NCBI GenBank assembly: GCA_030649165.1
Contig: JAUSGG010000115.1
Coordinates: 1-38,632, forward strand
Source of the DNA: Armatimonadota bacterium
Lineage (GTDB): Bacteria; Armatimonadota; UBA5829; JAUSEB01
Reading direction: 5' to 3'
DNA length: 38,632 bases
The notes beneath the pieces were generated by a model, which worked only from the letters and a program-made list of their open reading frames with translations, made no database searches and was not told the DNA's origin. The position numbers and the translations under genes are program-made. This document shows positions 1 to 8,651 of the stretch, in pieces. How positions within the stretch are numbered: position 1 is the stretch's first letter; each line of letters opens with the position of its first letter.

Positions 1-1016
<1,016 letters not shown>

Positions 1017-1121
1017 AAATTAAAATCGTTTAAGGACTTGCGTCCGGAGCGAAAGCTCCCAGCGCGAGACCAGTATCCACAATGCTCTATATGCAGTTTT
1101 CCAAGTGCGCCGGAATCGCAC

Positions 1122-1153
1122 GATGTATCGGGACGTCCTCGTCCCGGTACATC
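1122..1153 (+). other. 23S-5S spacer hairpin
   Basis: Arms at 1122-1134 and 1141-1153 form a 13-bp stem with one G-U pair and a six-base loop. It lies in the roughly 160-base spacer between 23S and 5S; no tRNA is present in this spacer. It could be an RNase III-type processing site, or an inserted palindromic unit related to other GGGAC/GTCCC-centred hairpins in the window (28593-28622, 34834-34849). Its role is inferred. Confidence 0.6.
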
Positions 1154-1178
1154 AGTAAACCAAAACCGAATACGCTTT

Positions 1179-1294
1179 CCTGGTGACTATGCCGGAGGGG
1201 GTACACCCGTTCCCATTCCGAACACGGCAGTTAAGCCCTCCAGGGCCGACGATACTTCATGGGCAACTGTGCGGGAAAATAGGTCGTCGCCAGG
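1179..1294 (+). rRNA. rrf: 5S ribosomal RNA
   Basis: A 116-nt gene. The ends pair as helix I (1179-1187 with 1286-1294, 9 bp including one G-U), and the conserved internal segment cccattccgaacacgg is at 1211-1226. It follows 23S by about 160 nt and is followed at once by an intrinsic terminator. Its last 49 nt (1246-1294) are repeated at 3278-3326 with two substitutions, which makes this gene the apparent parent of a downstream array. Confidence 0.95.
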
Positions 1295-1305
1295 TTTTTG
1301 AGTGA

Positions 1306-1328
1306 TGCCCGCCGAAAGGCGGGCATTT
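1306..1328 (+). terminator. rRNA operon terminator
   Basis: Perfect 8-bp stem TGCCCGCC/GGCGGGCA with a GAAA tetraloop, followed by TTT, 11 nt after 5S. A near-copy follows the 5S fragment at 3334-3353 and a decayed copy is at 4030-4049. Confidence 0.85.
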
Positions 1329-1354
1329 GCTTGTACCGCGGATTGGTATATAAT
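1327..1354 (+). promoter_or_regulatory. Putative hicBA promoter
   Basis: A -35-like TTGCTT (1327-1332) and a consensus -10 TATAAT (1349-1354) are separated by 16 bp, directly downstream of the rRNA terminator and 35 nt before the hicB start. The toxin-antitoxin pair therefore has its own promoter and does not depend on rRNA read-through. Confidence 0.6.
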
Positions 1355-1388
1355 CAGTGTGCGGATCAACACCACTAGGAGAGCCAGT

Positions 1389-1604
1389 ATGATCTTCCAT
1401 GTTGTTCTTCAGAAAGGCGAAAGCGGCTGGATAGTTGTCGAGTGCCCTGCCCTGCCGGGCTGTATATCTCAGGGCAAGGACGAAGAAGAAGCCCTCGACA
1501 ATATCAAAGAAGCGATCACGGCTTGGCTCTGGGCTGAAGACCAGAAGGCCGCGAAAGCTATGAAACCGAAGCGTCGTTCCCAAGCAATCGTGGTGGCGGT
1601 ATAG
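1389..1604 (+). CDS. hicB: HicB-family antitoxin
   Basis: A 72-residue protein of the short HicB type, whose role is to bind and neutralise the HicA mRNA-cleaving toxin. The family pattern is clear: an N-terminal beta strand (MIFHVVLQ), a central VVECPALPGCISQGKDEEEAL segment typical of the partial RNase H-like HicB fold, and an EAI-W helix. The ATG at 1389 is chosen over upstream in-frame codons because AGGAG sits 7 nt before it and the HicB fold begins there. The C-terminus (AMKPKRRSQAIVVAV) is basic; no separate DNA-binding domain is present. The toxin starts 4 nt after its stop. Antitoxin-first order is common in this type. Confidence 0.88.
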   Translation: MIFHVVLQKGESGWIVVECPALPGCISQGKDEEEALDNIKEAITAWLWAEDQKAAKAMKPKRRSQAIVVAV

Positions 1605-1608
1605 GGTC

Positions 1609-1830
1609 GTGGCGCGACTTGCCAACATCTCCGGCAAACAAGCGGCGAAAGCCTTCGGCAAAGCGGGCTGGGAGCCTATCGGACAGGTAGGCAGCCATCT
1701 TGTTGTGGTGAAGTCCGGAGCAAGGGTCAACCTCTGTATTCCCCAACACAAGGAATTGGACATCGGGACGTTGCGTGCTCTGATCCGCAGCGCCGGGCTT
1801 GCCGTTGACGAATTCCTCAAACTCCTCTGA
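1609..1830 (+). CDS. hicA: HicA-family toxin (mRNA interferase)
   Basis: A 73-residue, small basic protein with the dsRBD-like HicA fold. The signature GSHLVVVK (residues 28-35) contains the expected catalytic His30; family members usually read GSHxxxxK. The GTG start lies 4 nt after the hicB stop, so the two genes are translationally coupled. HicA toxins cleave mRNA when released from HicB. Full family length, no sign of damage. A 16-bp perfect palindrome with a T-run follows 16 nt after the stop and closes the operon. Confidence 0.88.
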   Translation: MARLANISGKQAAKAFGKAGWEPIGQVGSHLVVVKSGARVNLCIPQHKELDIGTLRALIRSAGLAVDEFLKLL

Positions 1831-1846
1831 GACGTAGCGGCCCCTC

Positions 1847-1867
1847 CTGGTAATATTACCAGTTTTT
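1847..1867 (+). terminator. hicBA terminator
   Basis: A perfect 16-nt palindrome CTGGTAATATTACCAG (1847-1862) is followed by TTTTT (1863-1867), placed 16 nt after the hicA stop. Confidence 0.75.
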
Positions 1868-1877
1868 CCCGAACCTC

Positions 1878-1906
1878 TTGACAAGCAACCGGGGGGGGGG
1901 TATACA
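1878..1906 (+). promoter_or_regulatory. Promoter with a G10 spacer tract, upstream of the PEP-CTERM gene
   Basis: Consensus -35 TTGACA (1878-1883) and -10 TATACA (1901-1906) are exactly 17 bp apart. Bases 1891-1900 of the spacer are ten consecutive Gs. A homopolymer there can gain or lose bases during replication, which would shift the spacing to 16 or 18 bp and change promoter strength, the known architecture of phase-variable promoters. The start codon served is at 2016, about 100 nt further on. Confidence 0.6.
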
Positions 1907-2015
1907 CTTCACCTGGGCCCGCGCATTACTGGGGCTGCTTTGGCAGTGTAAGGCAATGTAGCGGGCTTTTCCTACATTTCAGGCTCCGTGAGAGGAGCCA
2001 GAGAAGAGAAAAGGG

Positions 2016-3263
2016 ATGAAGACGAAGCCGATCGCGTTTTGGCTGCAGGTCGCCCTGCTGTCCAGTGTAATGCTGAGAGGCACGGTTGCCGTGGCTCAGT
2101 CCCCATGGCCTATGTGGGGAGGCGACCGGTTCCACACGCGCTCTACAACGATAGTCGGCCCCTCCCAGCCTACTTTCAAGTGGAAGGCTTACGTTGGCGG
2201 AGCTGTGAGAGAGTGCTCCATCGGCGCTGATGGGAACATATACGCGCCAAACTCCTCCGGGGCGCTGACGGCGGTTTCGCCCGGCGGAGGGATATTGTGG
2301 CAAAGGGCCGGGGCGGGGGGGTTAAGCGGCTACGCGACTGCGGCAGTTGGTCCCGATGGGAACCTTTACAGCGCCAACGGTAACTACGCTGCAGCGTCCT
2401 ACAGCCCGAACGGCGAGTTGCGCTGGAGCTCGTACAACCAAGAATTGGCGAGGGCGCCCACCATTGCCGCAGACGGGAGCATCTGGACTTCGAGACTCAA
2501 GTTGAGCGCGAATGGTGATGCGATCGGCCCGTCATACTCAGAGTCTCGTACGCCCGTTTCTGAGGCGCGTGCCGGAGGTGTGTATGCGGGTGATATCTAC
2601 ACAACAACAGCAACCCCCGGCAGTCTCGGAGCTGGCGTCCTTAAAACGCAACGATTACAGCTTAACGCGCAAGGCCAGTGGTACTGGGCCACCGCGTGGA
2701 GTTTTGAAGCGTCGATGGGGCCGTCCCACTTCGGGACTCCGGCGGTAGCCGAGAACGGCAACGTGATCGTCGCGTGGAGCAGGGACGCTGTACCCCTAGA
2801 TGGCAAGATACGTGCTTTCAGCCCCGCAGGAGCCTCGCTTTGGACTGTTGGTGTTGGCGCGTACCCCGAATTGGCGATTGGCTCTGACGGAACTATCTAC
2901 GCGCACGGCGGACAGCAACTGTGGGCGATAAACCCTGACGGCTCGATTCGTTGGACCACCGATCTTGGCGTCGGGGCTAATGCTCCGTTGGTCGTCGACG
3001 GGGCTGGAACCGTGTACGTTCGTACGAGCAGCGGCCTCATCGCAGTCGCTTCGAATGGTGCCGTTTCGTGGAACATCTCTGTTGGACAAAACGGCTCACC
3101 GTCTGGGACTCCGTTGTTTGGAGCGGATGGGACTATGTACGTGGGCTCAGTGGACGGCTTCCTTTATGCCTATGCTCCAGTTCCAGAGCCCGCTTCGGCG
3201 CTTGGGCTGGCTGCCGGTCTGTTTGCTCTCGTTCCCAGCTTAAGGCGACGAGGACAACGCTAA
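2016..3263 (+). CDS. PQQ-like beta-propeller protein with PEP-CTERM sorting signal
   Basis: A 415-residue exported protein. Residues 1-28 form a signal peptide ending near AVAQ. The body has repeated beta-propeller blades with the PQQ-enzyme-like motif G-DGxxY (IGADGNIYAP, VGPDGNLYSA, IGSDGTIYAH, GADGTMYVGS) and Trp-rich strands. The tail from about residue 389 is a PEP-CTERM signal: VPEP, a hydrophobic segment (ASALGLAAGLFALVPSL) and a basic end (RRRGQR). Such tails are cut and processed by exosortases, giving a surface or matrix protein; no exosortase is in this window. No catalytic residues of PQQ dehydrogenases were recognised, so a binding or structural role is likelier. Its promoter spacer holds a G10 tract. 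The 5S-derived fragment begins 15 nt after its stop. Confidence 0.85.
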   Translation: MKTKPIAFWLQVALLSSVMLRGTVAVAQSPWPMWGGDRFHTRSTTIVGPSQPTFKWKAYVGGAVRECSIGADGNIYAPNSSGALTAVSPGGGILWQRAGAGGLSGYATAAVGPDGNLYSANGNYAAASYSPNGELRWSSYNQELARAPTIAADGSIWTSRLKLSANGDAIGPSYSESRTPVSEARAGGVYAGDIYTTTATPGSLGAGVLKTQRLQLNAQGQWYWATAWSFEASMGPSHFGTPAVAENGNVIVAWSRDAVPLDGKIRAFSPAGASLWTVGVGAYPELAIGSDGTIYAHGGQQLWAINPDGSIRWTTDLGVGANAPLVVDGAGTVYVRTSSGLIAVASNGAVSWNISVGQNGSPSGTPLFGADGTMYVGSVDGFLYAYAPVPEPASALGLAAGLFALVPSLRRRGQR

Positions 3264-3277
3264 CTCTGTCGCAACGA

Positions 3278-3326
3278 CCGACGATACTTCATGGGCAACT
3301 GTGCGGGAAAATAGGTTGTTGCCAGG
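3278..3326 (+). repeat. Partial copy of the 5S rRNA 3' end
   Basis: These 49 nt match 5S positions 1246-1294 at 47 sites; the first 39 nt are identical and two C-to-T changes follow. Similarity starts abruptly, 15 nt after the PEP-CTERM gene stop. The 5' half of 5S is absent, so this is not a functional rRNA. The copy is followed by the same kind of terminator hairpin as the real 5S gene, so the duplicated unit extends past the gene end. Confidence 0.92.
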
Positions 3327-3333
3327 TCATTTA

Positions 3334-3353
3334 TGCCCGCCGCGAGGCGGGCA
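3334..3353 (+). terminator. Copy of the 5S terminator hairpin
   Basis: 8-bp stem TGCCCGCC/GGCGGGCA with loop GCGA; it differs from the hairpin at 1306-1325 only in the loop. It is followed by an AT-rich segment and a gtac motif also seen after the first copy. Confidence 0.75.
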
Positions 3354-3359
3354 TTCTTA

Positions 3360-3389
3360 TTGTACGCACTGGCCAGAACGTGTTATAAT
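3360..3389 (+). promoter_or_regulatory. Putative promoter of the DUF433/DUF5615 pair
   Basis: TTGTAC (3360-3365) and TATAAT (3384-3389) with an 18-bp spacer, 17 nt before the start codon of the DUF433 gene. It sits right after the duplicated terminator, the same arrangement as at hicBA. Confidence 0.6.
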
Positions 3390-3406
3390 GGCTGCGGAGG
3401 ACTGAC

Positions 3407-3628
3407 ATGAAACTAGATCGGATTACATTCGACCCCAATACACTCGGCGGCAAGGCGGCCATCCGAGGCATACGTATTTCCGTGTCTCTCGTCGTCAATC
3501 TGGCGGCTAACGGCATGACGCGCCAGGAGATACTTGAGGCGTACCCTGACCTGGAAGACGATGATATTACCCAGGCTCTGAAATACGCCGCTTGGACCTC
3601 TGGCGATATGGTCACAGAAGCGGCGTGA
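3407..3628 (+). CDS. DUF433-family antitoxin
   Basis: A 73-residue protein with the DUF433 signature: GGKAAIRGIRISVSLVVNLA (about residues 14-33), then GMTRQEILEAYPDLEDDDITQALKYAA. This is a winged-helix-like domain commonly encoded just before a DUF5615 PIN-like nuclease, and the pair is regarded as a toxin-antitoxin system. The ATG has GGAGG 6 nt upstream and a strong -10 element close by. It is complete and shows no decay. The toxin start follows 8 nt after its stop. Confidence 0.85.
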   Translation: MKLDRITFDPNTLGGKAAIRGIRISVSLVVNLAANGMTRQEILEAYPDLEDDDITQALKYAAWTSGDMVTEAA

Positions 3629-3636
3629 GGGGTAAA

Positions 3637-4014
3637 ATGCGTTTCCTCGCTGACATGGGCATCTCGCCCGTTACGGTTGCTTGGCTATGCAGGGAAGGAC
3701 ATGACGCCACACATCTGAGAGATGAAGGACTTCGGCAACTTCCAGATGACCTGGTTCTTGAGAAGGCCCGCGCTGAGAAGCGCATATTGTTGACCTGTGA
3801 TCTGGATTTTGGGCAGCTTGTAGCCGCCGGCGGACACGACTTGCCAAGTGTCATACTATTTCGTCTCTCTGACATGCGCCCCAGCAACGTGAACGCCAGA
3901 CTCGACATCGCCCTGGCGGAGTTTCGCCAAGATCTGCTGAGTGGGTCGGTCATTGTCATTGGGGAAGCCAGCATAAGGGTGCGTCGGCTACCCATAGGTA
4001 AAGGAATCGAGTAA
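3637..4014 (+). CDS. DUF5615 PIN-like nuclease toxin
   Basis: A 125-residue protein. The start MRFLADMGIS is the family's first acidic motif (Asp6 in FLAD); EKRILLTCDLDFGQL holds the second acidic cluster of the PIN-like fold. The family is the toxin partner of DUF433 proteins and probably cleaves RNA; this has not been shown for this protein. The ATG at 3637 is preferred to an in-frame codon at 3592 because the domain begins there and because it follows the DUF433 stop. The stop is followed by a degenerate copy of the 5S terminator hairpin. Confidence 0.83.
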   Translation: MRFLADMGISPVTVAWLCREGHDATHLRDEGLRQLPDDLVLEKARAEKRILLTCDLDFGQLVAAGGHDLPSVILFRLSDMRPSNVNARLDIALAEFRQDLLSGSVIVIGEASIRVRRLPIGKGIE

Positions 4015-4029
4015 CGACTGGGCACATCA

Positions 4030-4049
4030 TGTCCGCCGAGAGGCAGGCA
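4030..4049 (+). repeat. Decayed third copy of the 5S terminator hairpin
   Basis: TGTCCGCC GAGA GGCAGGCA matches the two upstream hairpins at most sites but carries one C-A mismatch and one G-U pair. Like them it is followed by a T-rich stretch and gtacgc. No 5S sequence before it is convincingly preserved. It marks the far end of the 5S-associated strip. Confidence 0.5.
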
Positions 4050-4150
4050 TTTTCACGTACGCCCTCCCCCACCCCACCAAATCCGGTAATCTTACCATCT
4101 ACGCTCCCCTGCTTCCCTTTCCCGATACTAGAATGTAAGGAGATTCGCCC

Positions 4151-4546
4151 ATGCGCCCGATAGATGGCTGCCAGGCTGGAATAGAAGCCTTCAAATCCGG
4201 TAACTACGACGACGCTATATATAAGCTCGAAATGGCCACTCTCGACAATCCGCGGGACTTCCGGGCATTCGCTTTCCTCGGAGCGGCTTACGCCCAGCAG
4301 GGCCGCTACAGCGCGGCCGTCGGCTCCTTCAAGCACGCCGCCGGTCTGGAACCAGGCGTCGCCAAGGTGCATTACAATCTCGGCCAGGCGTACGAAGCGG
4401 CCGGCGTGCCCAGGGAAGCATGGTTCGAATACAAGAACGCTCTGGAGATCGATCCTTACTACCAGCCAGCCCGGGCCGCGGTCACTCTCCTGGGCGCGAA
4501 GATGATGGCGATCCGCCAGCGTCCGGGCTTAGAAGTTAGAAGTTAG
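4151..4546 (+). CDS. TPR-repeat protein
   Basis: A 131-residue protein with about three tetratricopeptide repeats: GIEAFKSGNYDDAIYKLEMA, AFAFLGAAYAQQGRYSAAVG and VHYNLGQAYEAAGVPREAWF each show the W/L-G-Y-A-P spacing of TPR helices. No signal peptide is visible, so it is probably a cytoplasmic scaffold protein. The ATG has AAGGAGA about 8 nt upstream. The last residues (LEVRS and the stop) are encoded by the first unit of a TTAGAAG heptamer repeat, so the C-terminus was altered or extended by repeat DNA. Confidence 0.75.
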   Translation: MRPIDGCQAGIEAFKSGNYDDAIYKLEMATLDNPRDFRAFAFLGAAYAQQGRYSAAVGSFKHAAGLEPGVAKVHYNLGQAYEAAGVPREAWFEYKNALEIDPYYQPARAAVTLLGAKMMAIRQRPGLEVRS

Positions 4547-4549
4547 AAG
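4529..4549 (+). repeat. TTAGAAG heptamer tandem repeat
   Basis: Three perfect units at 4529-4535, 4536-4542 and 4543-4549, overlapping the end of the TPR gene. The same heptamer occurs in inverse orientation near 28763-28777. The rest of the gap to 4801 holds a degenerate CTCTCCCC...GAGGGAGG repeat (about 4573-4610) and no recognisable gene. Confidence 0.8.
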
Positions 4550-4801
4550 TTGGAATCCCTGTAGCCTCTGTAACCTCTCCCCAACCCTTGAGGGAGGGTG
4601 GACTGGAATGGACGGAGTGGACGGTATGCACAGGGATACCTTGATCAACCCCCACTTTGAGTGACCCCGCCCCAATCTTTCCGTGAAGTGGGAGGGAGTC
4701 CGGCGCCGCACGATGTAGTTATATACTGAGGCGAAATCCGCGCCCAATCTCTCCCTCATCCTCGGGAATTCCCGGAATACGGAAAGGGGCACATCTAAAC
4801 C

Positions 4802-7800
4802 GTGCATTTCCCATATCACACCAGCGGCGCACTTGTGGCTGTCGCGTTGTTGTTTCTCGCATTGGCTTCCGTGTCATACGCGGCCAATGCGCCTTGGGAG
4901 GCCATAGTAGTCGACCGTCAGACTGAGTCCGAAAAGCTCGCGACGATCGACCTGCAGCGTTATCTCGCGCAGGTGACCGGCAAGACTCCGATCATCCTGG
5001 CCACAAAAAGCTGGCAGGAGCGCCCAAGGCCGGCAGTCATACTCGGATCTCCCAAGAGCAATCCACTGCTCGAGCGGCTTCCCATACCCCGCCCGAAGAT
5101 GGGAGACCAGGGCTACTATCTCGCCAACAGCCGGATAAAGGAGGCCACGGTGGTGGTCGCCGTGGGCCTCACTGGCGAGGGCGCTACGAACGCCATATAT
5201 GGCCTTCTTCGGGAACTGGGTTTCGGCTTCTACCTGGGCAGCGAGGCAATACCGAAGTCCGTTCCGTCTAAACTGCCGAACAGTCCGGTAATCCGCCAGC
5301 CGGTCTTCAGGATGCGCGGAGTCTTGCCCTGGTACAACTTCTTCAACAGCCCGACTACCTGGGATCCGATTGACCACCGGGCGTTTGCCGACCAGCTCAT
5401 CCGAATGGGCGCCAGCTTCCTTGGCTTCCACACGTACGACCACGAGCCCTTCGGGGCCTACGAGCAGGACAGACAGACGCAGCGGGGCAGCCGGCTGCTG
5501 AACACTCAAACGCCAACCTGGGGCACGTCATCTACGCGGACTCGCGACTTCGGGTTCGGGACCGACAAGCTGTACGCCAGAGAGTTTTTCGGCGCGGACA
5601 CGACACTGGACATCGCCGACGGTGACAAAGCCATCCGCGCGGAACAGGAGATTATGCGGGAAGCCCTGGAGTACGCCAAACGGCGCGGCCTGCATACGTG
5701 CATTGGATACGAGCTTTTTGGCGATCCGCTCGTCCCTTCCAACAGGGACTCTTTTCTAAAGCGACTCAACCATCTGCTCGACCGGTACCCCGCGGTGGAT
5801 TACATTTGGCTGTGGCAGGCGGAAACGCAGGGAGCGCAGGGCTTTGCCTCCAGCTATAACCAGCACATACTTCCGTCAAGCCTGGGGCCCAATAGTCCCC
5901 TGCCCCGCTACGGCATGGCCCGCAGGCAGGTGTTCCGCCGGATCGTCGAGGAGAGCGTGGGAGAAGCTCCTTTCTATCAGAAGACCGAGGAAGGACGGAT
6001 TGCGCGAGCTAATGAAGGCGCGCGTCTCGAACAATTCGCTCAGCTCGCGTATCACGCGATGTCACATCGCAAGAACCCGCCAAAGCTGGTGATATCGGGC
6101 TGGGGTGGAGACCAACGCCTGCTTTCCGCCGAATACTACGACGGACTCGACAAGCTCCTTCCGCGCGACGTGGTGTTCTCCTCTCTCGACAACATCGGTC
6201 CCAGGCCGAGAGTGGACGCCGTTTATGGGGTCTTGCCGCCGGAACGCGAGCGATGGCCGATCCCGTGGCTCGAAAACGACGGGGACCAGTGGCAGCCTCA
6301 ACCCTACGTTCACATATACGAAGGTCTCGCGCGCGACGCTCACAAGGGAGGCAGTCAGGGCATGCTGGGGATCCACTGGCGGAGCCGGGATGTCGAAGAA
6401 AACCTTGCTTACCTGGTCGATTACGCGTGGAATCCCAAACTTACGGCCAAGACGTTCTTCCAGGATTACGCCGCGCGCTGCTATGGCCCAAAGATTGCCG
6501 CCGAGATGGCCGACGTTCACACGGAGCTGGACAAACTGGGCTATCGGTGGGTCGGCGGCGCGGGACAGGTCGAATGCGGCGGGTTCTGGTGGGGCCCAGG
6601 CGAGGAGCCGAAGGCAAGAGAACTGGAGCATCTGCGCGCCAGGGCCGTCTCTCTGCTGCCTGAGTCCGGAAATGGAAAGGCACGGCTGGAGTGGCTGCTT
6701 CGCGAAATGGATTGGGTTCTCCGGTATCGTGAGGCCGAGCTCGACGCGGTCAAGGTCCAGCAGTTGGTGGCCCAAGCAGCGAACGCCGAGCCCGACAAGA
6801 AGAAGCAGTTGGGACAAGAGGGTCTGGAGATTCTGAACAAGGGACGCCTGGCAGTCGCCCTGCGCGCCTATGCCGAACGTCTCACCACCAGGGGCGAGTA
6901 TGGGGTCCTGGCCACAATCAACTCCAAAGCGGTCGTGGCCTGGCGAGACCTGCGCGCCAAATGCGCCGCATTGGCGGGAAGGACCGACGCTGAGATTTCC
7001 TCCGACTCGTGGCAGCCCGATCCTCAGATACTGCTGCCGCGCTTACTGGGCTCCGCTCCATCGGGGCGAGATCTGAACCTGGCTCCAATCGTTTTGGGCG
7101 GAGCCAAGGCGTGGGCGCACTACCGGACGCTCGGCCAGAAGGAATGGAAGACACAGGAGCTTCAGAGCGGAGAGAAATGGGTGGCCGGCGTCACGATTCC
7201 CGGGTCGGCCGTGGCGGCTCCCGGTGTTGAGATCGCTTTCTCGTTCAGCTCCGACCCGGCAAAGCCGGTCACATACGGTCCGATATCAGTCACCGCGCTG
7301 CCCACGGCGACGTCGCCGATGGAGGCCAGGCCGGTCCGCCCGGCACAACCGGACAACAATCTCCTGCTGAGATGCAAAGAAGGCACGATTTTCCCGGTCG
7401 AGTTGGAGTGGAACGTGATCCACGACGCGGACTACTACAAGGTCCTGCGGGGTGGGGCGGTTCTCGTCGAAACCGCGGTCCCTATGTGCCCTGACATCCC
7501 CGAACAACCAGACGTGACCTACACTGTTGAAGCGTGGAGAGACGGCAAGGTCATAGCGCGATCGAAGCCGATCACGTTTGCCGTCCCCAAACGGGTTCCG
7601 AACGAAGTCTTCGATCTGACGACCAAAACCAACGCCGCCGGTATCGCGCTCCGGTGGCCGCGGGCGAAATCTCCCTATGTAACATCTTACAAGATAAGCC
7701 GGATCTCCTCCGGCCTCGCGCCGGAGTCCGCGAAGGACCTGGGGGTCATTCCGGCCTCCGGAAGCCTGCCCCACGTCTATTGGGACTCTCCGCCTCCGGG

Positions 7801-8428
7801 GAAGTGGACCTACCGAGTCACGCCGCGCAACGTTGCGGGAGAATCGGGCTCGACTGTTACGGCAACAGTGGAGTTCGCGCCAAAAGCGGGCATATCTCCC
7901 GCGCTGGAATTGCCCCTCACGTCTAAACCGGATGGCGCGTCCGCAGTTGGCGAGGTAGCATTCTCTCCGACCGGAGCGACATTCAACGGAGGGCATATCG
8001 TCATTCCTCACAGGGACGTTATGAACCTCAATGAGGCCATGACTCTGACGTTGGAGTTCAAAGCGGACAGGACTGACCAGATGCCCGTACTGCTTTCGCA
8101 CGGACAGTGGCAGGTGGACGGTTGGTTCGTTCAGATATTCAACGGCCAACTCATTGTTCGCACTCCCGGCGGTGACGCTGTCGGACCGGCGGTGGAAACC
8201 GGGAAATGGTACGCTGTCAGGTTCGTCTTCGACGGGGCGAACTATCGTCTTGCGGTTGATGGCAAGTGGATCGAGCAGACGCCGGTATGGACACACGATT
8301 ACCCGGCGACGAGGAATCTGGTGATCGGCCAGTACGAGCCTCAGGAGCCCCAGTACGGCTTTGCCGGAACCATGCGCAACGTGAACATATACGACGACGC
8401 AATTGTAGAGAAAAACGCCGCCCCGTGA
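4802..8428 (+). CDS. Large secreted glycosidase-like protein with LamG domain
   Basis: A 1208-residue exported protein with a hydrophobic signal segment at residues 9-28. Residues about 30-160 resemble the N-terminal alpha/beta domain found before GH67/GH20-type barrels (SEKLATIDLQRYLAQVTGK, then a nucleotide-like VVVAVGLTGEG segment). A long region containing YIWLWQAETQGAQG and MLGIHWRSRDVEENLAYL suggests a (beta/alpha)8 hydrolase. Two Fn3-like parts follow (roughly 830-1010), then a C-terminal LamG/concanavalin-like domain (roughly 1020-1205; MTLTLEFKADR, WYAVRFVFDG, MRNVNIYDDAI). Substrate unknown; plausibly a plant or microbial glycan. Start codon is GTG; the upstream ribosome site is weak, so the exact start is uncertain. 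Confidence 0.7.
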   Translation: MHFPYHTSGALVAVALLFLALASVSYAANAPWEAIVVDRQTESEKLATIDLQRYLAQVTGKTPIILATKSWQERPRPAVILGSPKSNPLLERLPIPRPKMGDQGYYLANSRIKEATVVVAVGLTGEGATNAIYGLLRELGFGFYLGSEAIPKSVPSKLPNSPVIRQPVFRMRGVLPWYNFFNSPTTWDPIDHRAFADQLIRMGASFLGFHTYDHEPFGAYEQDRQTQRGSRLLNTQTPTWGTSSTRTRDFGFGTDKLYAREFFGADTTLDIADGDKAIRAEQEIMREALEYAKRRGLHTCIGYELFGDPLVPSNRDSFLKRLNHLLDRYPAVDYIWLWQAETQGAQGFASSYNQHILPSSLGPNSPLPRYGMARRQVFRRIVEESVGEAPFYQKTEEGRIARANEGARLEQFAQLAYHAMSHRKNPPKLVISGWGGDQRLLSAEYYDGLDKLLPRDVVFSSLDNIGPRPRVDAVYGVLPPERERWPIPWLENDGDQWQPQPYVHIYEGLARDAHKGGSQGMLGIHWRSRDVEENLAYLVDYAWNPKLTAKTFFQDYAARCYGPKIAAEMADVHTELDKLGYRWVGGAGQVECGGFWWGPGEEPKARELEHLRARAVSLLPESGNGKARLEWLLREMDWVLRYREAELDAVKVQQLVAQAANAEPDKKKQLGQEGLEILNKGRLAVALRAYAERLTTRGEYGVLATINSKAVVAWRDLRAKCAALAGRTDAEISSDSWQPDPQILLPRLLGSAPSGRDLNLAPIVLGGAKAWAHYRTLGQKEWKTQELQSGEKWVAGVTIPGSAVAAPGVEIAFSFSSDPAKPVTYGPISVTALPTATSPMEARPVRPAQPDNNLLLRCKEGTIFPVELEWNVIHDADYYKVLRGGAVLVETAVPMCPDIPEQPDVTYTVEAWRDGKVIARSKPITFAVPKRVPNEVFDLTTKTNAAGIALRWPRAKSPYVTSYKISRISSGLAPESAKDLGVIPASGSLPHVYWDSPPPGKWTYRVTPRNVAGESGSTVTATVEFAPKAGISPALELPLTSKPDGASAVGEVAFSPTGATFNGGHIVIPHRDVMNLNEAMTLTLEFKADRTDQMPVLLSHGQWQVDGWFVQIFNGQLIVRTPGGDAVGPAVETGKWYAVRFVFDGANYRLAVDGKWIEQTPVWTHDYPATRNLVIGQYEPQEPQYGFAGTMRNVNIYDDAIVEKNAAP

Positions 8429-8470
8429 AGACATAGTTAGCCTGCACTGGGCGGCATTGTTTACTCAGCC

Positions 8471-8492
8471 GGGTCCGCCGGAAAGCGGACCC
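8471..8492 (+). terminator. Hairpin between convergent genes
   Basis: Perfect 8-bp stem GGGTCCGC/GCGGACCC with a six-base loop, between the LamG glycosidase gene (plus) and the small membrane ORF (minus). There is no long T-run, so a bidirectional terminator role is likely but not certain. Confidence 0.5.
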
Positions 8493-8519
8493 GCGCCTAA
8501 GATCTAAGCCAGAAGAAGG

Positions 8520-8651
8520 TTAGCCCTTCTTATCGCCCCATTTGATGCACTGATAAATCAGGCTGGCGGCGATAATGACGAGCAGTCCGTTGGTAACTAC
8601 GAGAGTATCCATTTTTGTGCCTCCTTGCCTGTGGTTTACGCCACAGGTCAT
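8520..8651 (-). CDS. Small single-span membrane protein with two possible starts
   Basis: No family recognised. The ORF has two in-frame ATGs, at 8651 (43 residues) and 8612 (30 residues, MDTLVVTNGLLVIIAASLIY then QCIKWGDKKG). Each has a perfect AGGAGG exactly 7 nt upstream (8659-8664 and 8620-8625). A 7-bp hairpin CCTGTGG/CCACAGG (8628-8647) sits between the first ATG and the second ribosome site. The shared core is one hydrophobic helix followed by a Lys-rich end, typical of small inner-membrane proteins. It lies just past the oldest tRNA-Sec fragment. The strong translation signals argue that it is real. Confidence 0.6.
   Translation of the reverse strand: MTCGVNHRQGGTKMDTLVVTNGLLVIIAASLIYQCIKWGDKKG

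Noticed and set aside
3278-3326. Second 5S rRNA gene
   Set aside because: Only the last 49 nt are present; helix I cannot form.
7286-8434. Long minus-strand ORF of 382 codons
   Set aside because: It lies fully antisense to the LamG glycosidase gene, has no recognisable domain and an Arg-rich shadow composition.
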